Assembly (NCBI GenBank): GCA_964436315.1
Contig: CAYTCZ010000103.1
Coordinates: 1 to 14,155 of the forward strand
Length of the DNA stretch: 14,155 nt
Direction of reading: 5' to 3'
Source: CAYTCZ01 sp964436315
Lineage (GTDB): Bacteria > Actinomycetota > Thermoleophilia > Gaiellales > Gaiellaceae
Part shown: positions 1 through 8,000 of the stretch, in pieces
Numbering within the stretch: position 1 is the stretch's first letter
Layout: every line of letters begins with the position of its first letter
Notes under the pieces: model-generated
Databases searched by the model: none
What the model saw: the letters and a program-made list of their open reading frames with translations, nothing else
What the model was told of the DNA's origin: nothing
Program-made: the position numbers and the translations under genes

Positions 1-94
1 GGGGCCGGAACAAGCTAGGGGCATCCGGCGGTGAGTCAAGGCGAGGGGGCCTGCCCAGATAGACGGGCGAGGGCCGGCCAGGTTACCCCGCCGC

Positions 95-1171
<1,077 letters not shown>

Positions 1172-1180
1172 GGGGCGGCG

Positions 1181-2209
1181 TCAGGAGCCGGAGGCGGCTT
1201 CGGCACGCGCGATCGGGCGCAGGGCCGGTAGAGCGGCGACGAAGCCCTCGAAGTTCGGGAAGAGGAGCGGCTCCTCGGTGGCCTCGGCGTCCTTGCCGGG
1301 CCCCTCGCGCCACGCGGCCGCCTGCATCGCGGCGATGGCCACCTCGATCTGCTGGTCGTCCGGCTCGCGGGTCGTGATCTTCTGGAAGAGGAAGCCGGGC
1401 CAGAGGAACACGCGGAGCGGGCCCTTGGTGCAGTAGCGCGCGGTGAAGCGCTGCAGCTCGAAGCTCAGACCGGCGATGACGGGCAGGAGCCCGATGCGCA
1501 GCGCGAGCAGGCCGATCCACCCGAGGGCGCCCTCGGCGCCGGGGAGGAGCAGCGGCGCGAAGACCGCCCCGAGGATGATCGAGACCATCACGACGACGAT
1601 CAGAAAGGTCGTGCCGCAGCGTGGGTGGAGCGTGCTCTGAGCGCGGACGTTCTCGACCGTCAGCGGCAGCTCGGCCTCCCAGGCGTGGATCGTCTTGTGT
1701 TCGGCACCGTGGTACTGGAACGTCCGCCGGACGTCCTCCATCAGGCTGATGCCGACCATGTAGAGGAAGACGATCAGCAGCTTGAAGCCGCCGATCACGA
1801 ACTGGAAGTCCGCGTCGGTGAGGCCGAAGTCGATACCGAAGAGCTTGCCGGTCCCGCTGGCGAGCAGCTGGGGCAGCGCGATGAAGAGGCCGATGGCGAA
1901 GAGGGTCACGAAGACCATCGCGGCCTTGCCGCCGGCCCCGCTCATCTCGGCCTTCTCCTCTTCGGTCATCTGCTGCTCGGCGCTGAAGTTCAGCGCGCGG
2001 AAGCCGATGCGGAGCGATTCGACCAGGGTGGCGACCCCGCGGAAGAAGGGCTTCTTCCAGATGCCCTTGTCGAAGCGGGACTGGAAGGGCTGCTCCTGGA
2101 GCGCGAGGCTCCCGTCGGGCTTCCGCACCGCGACGCTGAGACCGCAGGGGGCGCGCATCATCACGCCTTCGATGACGGCCTGACCGCCGATGTAGGGCTT
2201 CTTCTCCAT
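1181..2209 (-). CDS. DUF1385 family multi-pass membrane protein (YqhQ-like)
   Basis: Integral membrane protein of the DUF1385 family; no biochemical function is firmly known. Two family signatures are clear: the N-terminal IGGQAVIEGVMMRAP and the HGAEHK motif near residues 167-172. The C-terminal EPDD...EVAIAAM stretch also fits. Hydrophobic segments lie at about 97-116, 136-157, 201-222 and 229-250. The product is 342 residues, slightly longer than the Bacillus member because of a C-terminal tail. I chose the ATG at 2209 because it puts the conserved motif right after the start (MEKKPYIGG), as in relatives. An ATG at 2224 and a GTG at 2230 are in frame, and none has a convincing ribosome-binding site. 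It lies 9 bp upstream of prfA, probably in the same operon. Confidence 0.93.
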   Translation of the reverse strand: MEKKPYIGGQAVIEGVMMRAPCGLSVAVRKPDGSLALQEQPFQSRFDKGIWKKPFFRGVATLVESLRIGFRALNFSAEQQMTEEEKAEMSGAGGKAAMVFVTLFAIGLFIALPQLLASGTGKLFGIDFGLTDADFQFVIGGFKLLIVFLYMVGISLMEDVRRTFQYHGAEHKTIHAWEAELPLTVENVRAQSTLHPRCGTTFLIVVVMVSIILGAVFAPLLLPGAEGALGWIGLLALRIGLLPVIAGLSFELQRFTARYCTKGPLRVFLWPGFLFQKITTREPDDQQIEVAIAAMQAAAWREGPGKDAEATEEPLLFPNFEGFVAALPALRPIARAEAASGS

Positions 2210-2281
2210 CCGAAGGGGGAGCATAGCCACCGAGAGCCGCGTGACAACGCGACTGGCCCCGAGCTCGGTTCCAGGGGTGGC

Positions 2282-2899
2282 TCACATCTCGGAGAGACGT
2301 TGCTGGATTTGCTCTTCGACCTGCCGGGCGATGTCTCCCTCGAGCACGGTGCCAGCGTTCTCCGCCCGAAAGGTCTCGGCACCCACCACCTCCCGAGTGC
2401 GCCGATCGAAGGTGACCACCCAAACGACCGCGAACCCCGGAACGAACGTATCGGCACCGGTCCGGCGCCCGTTCACGAGCTCGGTGATCCTCGCCACCCG
2501 AACGTGGTCAGCGTTCTCGTAGAGGCCGACGGCCTCCTCGAGCTCGGCGGTGAGGCGCGCGCTCGGCTCGCGGGTGTAGGGAGCGAGGCTGTGCACGCGC
2601 GGCTCATCCGGGTACCCCAGGGTGCCCGTCTGCACCAGCCAGCCCTCGGGCTTCGGGCCCGGAGACAGATAGGTCCAGTCCGTTCGATAGGCCGACGACA
2701 GGTCCGGGCAGGCGCTCGCTTCGAGCGTCGCCGGCTCGGGAAAGGCGTCGTGGAGCCGCTGGCGATCGTCGAGCAGGGACTGGGCCCGAGCCAGGAGCTC
2801 TTCCGATGGGGCGTCGCTCGGCTGCATGAGAAAGCGAACGAGGACGACCCCACCGACACCGAGGAGCACGACCAGTGACAGGATCTGGAATCGACTCAT
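2282..2899 (-). CDS. Hypothetical protein with N-terminal membrane anchor
   Basis: I do not recognise this 205-residue protein. It starts MSRFQ and has one hydrophobic segment at about residues 7-25, with no lipobox cysteine, so it is either a signal-anchored protein or carries an uncleaved signal. The remainder is soluble-looking: a short Leu/Arg-rich helix (about 30-50), then a mixed alpha/beta region ending in VVTFDRRTREVVGAE and a Gln/Glu-rich final helix. The single Cys (in SACPD) makes disulfides unlikely. Codons have high GC third positions like prfA and the DUF1385 gene, so it belongs to the host background. It ends about 70 bp before the DUF1385 start and could share a transcript with it. 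Upstream, the decayed kelch tail runs to within 54 bp of its ATG. Confidence 0.8.
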   Translation of the reverse strand: MSRFQILSLVVLLGVGGVVLVRFLMQPSDAPSEELLARAQSLLDDRQRLHDAFPEPATLEASACPDLSSAYRTDWTYLSPGPKPEGWLVQTGTLGYPDEPRVHSLAPYTREPSARLTAELEEAVGLYENADHVRVARITELVNGRRTGADTFVPGFAVVWVVTFDRRTREVVGAETFRAENAGTVLEGDIARQVEEQIQQRLSEM

Positions 2900-2952
2900 G
2901 GGGAGGTTCTACGCATCCCTCCACCGGAAATTCCAGCCGGGCGGAAGCGAGC

Positions 2953-3055
2953 TCAGCGCTCTCGTCGAGCCAGAGCACCTCGCGGGGCGGGCCGTCGCCG
3001 TCGTAGCCGGAGAACATCACGCCGATGCCCGAGGGCGCCGGGAACGAGGCGGCGA
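2953..3055 (-). pseudogene. 3'-terminal remnant of a second kelch lipoprotein gene
   Basis: These bases align to the last codons and stop of the kelch gene at 11912-12967 (matching 11912-12012). I count 6 substitutions in 101 aligned positions plus one 2-bp insertion (CT at 2959-2960). Five of the six substitutions are synonymous third positions; the sixth (2986) changes Leu to Pro. This pattern means the two copies diverged as functional protein-coding genes before this one was lost. The retained peptide includes VMFSGYDGDG and REVLWLDE. The 2-bp insertion puts the old TGA (2953-2955) out of the kelch frame. Homology ends exactly at the stop codon on one side and near 3055 on the other; everything upstream of codon ~320 of the kelch protein is missing. 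Confidence 0.88.
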
Positions 3056-3107
3056 CGAACCATCTCCACGGAGTCCATCGCCGTCTTGGCCATCTCGTTC
3101 TCCTCTC
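3056..3107 (-). pseudogene. Start of a lost gene fused to the kelch remnant
   Basis: An ATG at 3093 has a strong ribosome-binding site, AGGAGA at 3099-3104, five bases upstream. It begins MAKTAMDSVEM, in which every codon ends in G or C, as in host genes. After about 11-12 codons it runs into the kelch remnant in the wrong frame, continuing as an Arg-rich nonsense peptide to the TGA at 2953-2955 (46 residues in all). I read this as the 5' end of a real, unidentified host gene joined to the kelch tail by a deletion. It might instead be a functional small peptide gene, but the Arg-rich tail is simply the shifted reading of a conserved kelch sequence. Confidence 0.5.
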
Positions 3108-3150
3108 GGTTTCAGCACCTCAAGGGGACGGGGATGGCCGCTCTATTGCA

Positions 3151-3196
3151 GGAGCTCTCGCTCAGGCCGCTACGCAGCGGCTCCGGCGGGCGCTCC
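3151..3196. repeat. Nested inverted repeat (possible cruciform or terminator-like hairpin)
   Basis: GCCGCT at 3166-3171 and AGCGGC at 3176-3181 form a perfect 6-bp stem with a 4-base loop (ACGC). Outer arms GGAGC (3151-3155) and GCTCC (3192-3196) can pair around it. It lies about 45-90 bp downstream of the stop of the small lipoprotein gene, where a terminator would be expected, but there is no T-run on either side. The rest of 3094-3239 shows no gene I can support. Confidence 0.4.
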
Positions 3197-3239
3197 TACA
3201 CCACATGGTCGCACACTGCTCTGGCGGGCGGCCAGCTTG

Positions 3240-3740
3240 TCAGTCGCAGATCTCGCTGCTCGCGCACAGCTCGATAGCATAGCTAGCGCTCAGTAAAGTC
3301 GACGGGAACACCAGGTCCACTTCCAGTCTGGTTGGTGAGCTTCCGCTCGGACCCACGGAGACGGTACCAGCAGTCGGTTCCTCGCACTCGGTCTCGCCAT
3401 CGCAGTACCGGAGAATCACTAAATCGTCGCCAACTGCCCAACGAGGGCCATCTCCCGCCAAATAGACTTCCAAGCGGGGTAGTTCGGTCGTTCTCATCCG
3501 ATCGCAGCTCGACGACCCACTGGTGATGAATCCCATGAACGCCCTCCCACCCCCCGGACGGCATGCGTCGAAGAGGGCTCCTGAAGTCAGTCCGCCAGTG
3601 CCTCCTCTGGCTCCCCCATCCGTCGAAGGAGTGTCCCCTGACACGATTGTGCTCTCAGCACAGCCCAGGCAGAACAGGAGTATGGCGGCGACGCGCATGA
3701 CTGAGTCTAGTCTACCACGCCGTGGTTGATCGTTGCTCAT
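3240..3740 (-). CDS. Small Cys-rich putative lipoprotein
   Basis: I do not recognise a family. From the ATG at 3740 the product has 166 residues: a basic n-region (RRGR), a hydrophobic core (VAAILLFCLG) and a Cys at residue 27 that is the likely lipidation site, although the lipobox is imperfect (Cys at -3). A Gly/Thr/Ser/Asp-rich linker follows, typical of myxobacterial lipoproteins. The remaining domain has scattered cysteines (ACRPG, SSCDR, RYCDGETECEE, ELCASSEICD) that could form disulfides outside the cytoplasm. An ATG at 3698 would leave a very short signal, and an in-frame ATG at 3806 adds a non-signal-like leader, so I prefer 3740; none has a good Shine-Dalgarno site. It lies 183 bp downstream of the FGE-fold gene inside the lower-GC island. 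It may be an accessory of the RHS locus, but nothing in the sequence proves that. Confidence 0.68.
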   Translation of the reverse strand: MSNDQPRRGRLDSVMRVAAILLFCLGCAESTIVSGDTPSTDGGARGGTGGLTSGALFDACRPGGGRAFMGFITSGSSSCDRMRTTELPRLEVYLAGDGPRWAVGDDLVILRYCDGETECEEPTAGTVSVGPSGSSPTRLEVDLVFPSTLLSASYAIELCASSEICD

Positions 3741-3813
3741 GCTGAGAAGCCCCCGTGACTGCTCCAACCCCGCATCGTGACCTGTGCTATTCCCGCGCAA
3801 GGTCATGCCCTGC

Positions 3814-3887
3814 GTGCCACAAAAGCTCTGGCACAGGCGGGCGAGCCGTTCCTACGGTCAGTCCTCATCACCTATGGGGCACGTGCC
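3814..3887. repeat. Cluster of GTGCC/GGCAC inverted repeats between two island genes
   Basis: GTGCCA (3814-3819) and TGGCAC (3829-3834) are perfect 6-bp arms around a 9-base loop. Forty-four bases further on, GGCACGTGCC (3878-3887) is a perfect 10-bp palindrome built of the same half-site. They lie between the stop of the FGE-fold gene (3924) and the start of the small lipoprotein gene (3740). They could be a weak terminator plus an operator; no T-run supports an intrinsic terminator. Confidence 0.3.
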
Positions 3888-3923
3888 ACGGATCGGTCAG
3901 CCAGGTGCGTGAACAGAGAGCGT

Positions 3924-4712
3924 TCAATACTCAGGCACCCAGATGAGGCGCGCCGCCGAACGCTCGTCGAACGCACCCACGGGCACCCGCCACGAGGTGC
4001 ATCCCCAGATCAGGTCGCCCGGATTTTGCCAGTGCCACAGACGTCCGCCGCCGCCCATTACGACCGCCTGGCCATCGTAGTTCGCGCCGCCGTACTCCCC
4101 GGACCAAGTGGAGGACGTCCACTCCCCCCACAGGACCTCACGCAATCCGAGCGGCGTCACGGCCTCGACCCGCCCTTCGGGAACATCACCAACCCAGACG
4201 TCCATCTCATAGTCGTCCAGCAGGTCATCACCCCACGGAAAGAGATCGTCCGACCCCGGTCCCCTGACCAATGCCTCCCACTCCTCCGCGGTCGGCAGCC
4301 GCGCGCCCGGCTCGGACGAAAGCAGTTCGGCGACCTCAGTTGCGTCCTGCCAGACGGGATCGCCACCGAGCCGTTTGCCAACGAACCGCTCGGAAACTAC
4401 CAACTCCGGCAGCTGGACGACGCGTCGGTCCACATCTTCGAGCATCTCCTCGAAGCCCGGAATCCCGTCACTCCCACCGGCCAGCTCCACGAGCCGATCG
4501 AGCTGTCGCCGGCTCCACCCGATCTCGGCCTCGAGGGAAGGGACAGTGATGACCACAAGGCCGCTGTCCAGCACCCATCGCAACATACCCAACGAGCCGG
4601 TCTGAGCCGGCTCCACTGCGGCATCCGGACTCAACCCCACTCGCCGCAGCAACTCCAACCCAAAAGCGGACCTGTCAGAGTCCCCCATTGTCACAAACTG
4701 CTCAAGCTTCAT
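3924..4712 (-). CDS. FGE-sulfatase-fold protein, candidate immunity protein of the RHS toxin
   Basis: The C-terminal ~160 residues match the FGE-sulfatase (SUMF1/EgtB/PvdO) fold. A WQDATEVAELL helix is followed by the signature RLPTAEEWEALVRG at 138-151 and FPWGDD at 158-163, then a Gly-rich stretch and a closing RVPVGAFDERSAARL segment equivalent to the family's RYR...R ending. The N-terminal ~100 residues are a helical extension I do not recognise. True formylglycine-generating enzymes use two active-site cysteines; this protein has one Cys (about 238), so catalysis of that type is not expected. Asp and Glu clearly outnumber Lys and Arg. The ATG at 4712 overlaps the TGA of the out-of-frame deaminase reading (4711-4709) as ATGA, indicating translational coupling; a GTG at 4721 is an alternative. 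Position, acidity and loss of the catalytic pair suggest an immunity protein, by inference. Fold call about 0.85; immunity role about 0.55. Confidence 0.85.
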   Translation of the reverse strand: MKLEQFVTMGDSDRSAFGLELLRRVGLSPDAAVEPAQTGSLGMLRWVLDSGLVVITVPSLEAEIGWSRRQLDRLVELAGGSDGIPGFEEMLEDVDRRVVQLPELVVSERFVGKRLGGDPVWQDATEVAELLSSEPGARLPTAEEWEALVRGPGSDDLFPWGDDLLDDYEMDVWVGDVPEGRVEAVTPLGLREVLWGEWTSSTWSGEYGGANYDGQAVVMGGGGRLWHWQNPGDLIWGCTSWRVPVGAFDERSAARLIWVPEY

Positions 4713-5011
4713 TGCAGCCACATGTCTTCAAGGTTCGCAGGAAGTTCGTATCCGTCCGGCTGAAACGGCGATCCCTTCTTGTATAGCCAATACCGATTCT
4801 CTGTCCGATACACAATGTCAATTCCCTCCTCCGACAGCGCTAGCATGTGGGCGGAGCAACCCATCCCGTTGCCAACGGGACCGGTACCAGGAGCACAAGG
4901 AGGCCGAGTACCAATGATCTCGATCCGGTCTCCTGCACGAAGACCGGCGCGACGCGCCTTCTGATGATCTTGCGCTCGGTGTGGGTCTCCAGCTGCTCCT
5001 TGAAGGTCAGT
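4709..5011 (-). pseudogene. Frameshifted C-terminal tip: deaminase-like toxin domain
   Basis: The RHS reading frame carries LTFKEQLETHTERK, with His/Glu at residues 2184-2186 like the H-x-E zinc motif of cytidine-deaminase-fold toxins. It then degenerates into a hydrophobic nonsense tail and stops at 4840. In the frame one base back, open from 5011 to the TGA at 4709, the sequence reads HQKARRAGLRAGDRIEIIG and then GTRPPCAPGTGPVGNGMGC SAHM, followed by a normal-looking C-terminus ending LEDMWLQ. GD-[hydrophobic]-G-x-x-PPC about 28 residues after HxE is the layout of polymorphic-toxin deaminases (HxE ... PPCxxC ... M). The break lies in about 4930-4975, between HTERK and RAGDR. It fits a 1-base loss, a 2-base gain or a sequencing error. 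I cannot assign a subfamily; the two cysteines are 12 residues apart instead of the usual 2. Confidence 0.72.
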
Positions 5012-8000
5012 TTACGCTTGCCCGACCCTCCACTCGCTACGCGCCCCTGACCGAGGATCTTCTTCGGCCCGTTGCGCCCTGGGCGAGAGAAGATGTAGTC
5101 GGCTTCGTGACCTGGACCTCTGTGATGAACGATGGATGGCCCATCCCCAACTCTGCCCAGAGCATCTGCGAGCTCGCGTCCATGGACCACCCCGCCCATC
5201 ACCCCCGCGACCGCGATGCCCGCGCCGGCAAGCGCTGCGGGGACGGCCGCCAAGGCACCGACTCCGGTCAAGGAGAGCACACCGCCGCCCATCAGCGTCG
5301 TCCCGACGTCGAGCATCAGTCCGTCGATCACGAGACCTGTCGATGCACCCACGACCCTGCCCTGCTCGTAGGGTCGCTGCGAGAGTCCCATGTTGCGGCC
5401 CTCATGACCGTTGAATGGATTGAGGCCATCACTCAATCCCAGTATCATCGCCTCAAAGTCCTCTCGTGACATCGGGCGGTCTACCAGGCTCAAAGCCGCA
5501 CTGGCCGCTGGCCCGGCATCTGGAGATCCCCCTGGGGCCGGGGTTGCCGCCGTTCCCTGCCGGTATGACCGAAGCCAATCCAGATGCACGCTCCCAGCGA
5601 TTCGACCGCTCGGCCTGCCTTGTCCATATCCGTAAAGGCAAGTCGGACTGTTGCAGAATCGGCGCAGCTGACTCGCTCGCATGCCCGAATATTTCTCCAC
5701 GATACTGAACGGCACCAGATACCACGTATTGCCATTGATCGTGACGCTCTCATCCCCGATCCAACGAGGTCGATCCACGACCGCCGTTGCACCATATCGC
5801 CACTCTGATGCGCCATTCATATCTAGCGTGGACACAGGATCCTGATGGGCATATCCGTAGAGATCCAGATCTCGGGGAGACTGCATGTCATAGATCGGAT
5901 CGGGAGACAGGAACACTCCTGCTTCTGCAGAATATGCCCGTGGCCCCATCGTGGTGATTGCGCCACCAAACGGCGTTCCGTGGGTCGCAAAGCCCAATCT
6001 CCAAGGTGGGCGCTCTTCCAATTCAGCGGGATCCTCCGACCATGCATCGTTGAGCGGCCTGCCGCCAGCCGAGTACGTTCCCGACTCTATGAGCGAGCCT
6101 CCTTCATCGTAGACCTGGCCACCACTAAGCTGAGAATCCAGTTGCTGAATCTCTAGCGCGTGCTGGCCACTGTTGTGGTCCACGACAACAGTGGCGTCGA
6201 GGCCAGCGAACTGACCAAGCGAAATCAATGTCACCTTGTCGTCGACACGCACGTATCCAGCGGTTGGCATAACCAACTTGGTTCCCAGTCGGCGTTCGGA
6301 TACCGGAATGTCGCCATGACCGTATCCGAGTGAAACCCAACTGACACCGTCATCGATTGAAGTAAGACGTCCACCGGCGTCGTACTTTAGTAGATGTTTG
6401 CCAGCCTCCACAATCGAGCCGGTCTCGTCATAGACCGGTCGAACTTCGCCGTTCGGCATGTCGAGCATTTCATAGCGATGGGCACCATTGATTTCATCTC
6501 TCGTGTGGCTTCTACCGTTGATTCCAACCAACTGCCCGGTGAGATCATATTCCCGGTCCTCAACTACGAAGGAATCACCTCCTCGAGTTATCGTCTGCGA
6601 GTCCAGAAGCCCACGAAGAGTATATCGATATGTCGACGCTACTGTCGTCCCCACACCCTCGCGGTCCTGCTGAACGGTCTCGTCGAGTTGTCCATAGCTG
6701 TTCCAGCCGAAACTCTGGACTTCAGGCGGCAGTACCCCTCGAATGATCTGTCTCTCCGCGAGACGGTTATTGTCGTAGACTTCCTGCGACCTAACTCCGC
6801 CAACTCGAACGGAGGAGACCCGACCCAAGTCGTCACGTGCCTCGACATCGACGGCCGGCGCCGGATCACCCGGAATCTGTACTGAGTTGAGCGCACCTGC
6901 GGCATCATAGGAGTACTGCACCTGCAACGACGAAACCGCGGAAGCGTTTGGGATACCAAACTCAATGAGTGCCGGCTGCACACCTTCGTAGTCGTGGACA
7001 CGGAGATCATATTGCTGACCTTCGATGACCATTCGCTGGAGGGCAACACGTCCCGCTGAGTCATACTCATATTCCTCGAGGACCCCCGAACTGGACTCGA
7101 CTCGAGCCAGCCTTCCGATCCCGTTCGGCGCGGTATCGTACTTCCTACGCGTCCAGATGACGTCGCCACCACGCTCGTGCGACTCGTATTCGAGTCGCCC
7201 AAGTCTGTCGTACTCGAATCTGGATTTGGTTGAGCTAGTGAGATTCTCCATTACCTGGAGGAGCCCTCGGCCATCGTAGGAGTGTCTTACCTTTCCAGAG
7301 TCAGGATGATCCGCGAGCAGAACTCGCCCCCATGGGTCGCGGAGCACGCCGTACTTCGAGCCATTTGCGTCGATGGTCAAGCTCACCAGGCCATGCTGAT
7401 CATACTCGTAGTGCGTAGTGCCCCGCGCACCACCGGCTTCATCTGCTGGCTCGGTTGTCGAAAGGACGTTGCCAGCCAGATCGAAGGTCACCTCCGTGAG
7501 TTCTCCGCGAGGACCGAGCACGGTCAGATTTCGACCCTCCTGCACATAGCTCCACTCGGCGCCATCCTCGCTGATAACGCGCTGGACCTGATTGCGGCCG
7601 CCGGTCCACCACTCTCCGCTGGGAAGGTCGGTATCGGGATGCCACATTGTGATTGTCGGACTTCCAGAGCCTGCCCGATATCGCCGCAACGGTTGTCGGG
7701 TTTCCTGGTCATAGACCACGCTATGGCCGAACCATCCATCCGCAGACGTACGCTGGGACGTCGACAGAAGCCGCCCGTCGGCAGTGTAGGTGCTTGTGCC
7801 CAACAGATAGCCCGCGGTATCTCCGTAGCGCCGGACGGTACTCGAACCGTCCGAATCGCGCACTATCACTCGCGATGTCCAGCCGGTGGCCCGTTCCCAC
7901 AAATCCGAAATGCGACCCATCCAATCGCTCTTCGAGCGGCCAACTACGCGACCATTAATGGTCGTTGAGGTGGGGTGACTCCATACTGGATCATACTCAA

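Noticed and set aside
1..24. Possible start of the next gene after prfA (ATG at 24 on the minus strand)
   Set aside because: Only eight codons are in the window and there is no ribosome-binding site or family motif, so a prmC start cannot be claimed.
1625..2878. Long plus-strand open frame (417 codons)
   Set aside because: It runs antisense across both the DUF1385 gene and the 205-residue gene, whose minus-strand frames have signatures or membrane segments; no motif is recognisable in the plus frame.
3777..4763. Plus-strand open frame of 328 codons opposite the FGE-fold gene
   Set aside because: The minus strand carries the RLPTAEEWE signature and the ATGA overlap with the toxin; the plus frame shows only Pro/Arg/His-rich sequence.
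4930..4985. Programmed -1 ribosomal frameshift joining the RHS frame to the toxin tip
   Set aside because: No slippery heptamer and no obvious downstream stem are visible; a mutation or sequence error is simpler. Kept only as a test in the findings.
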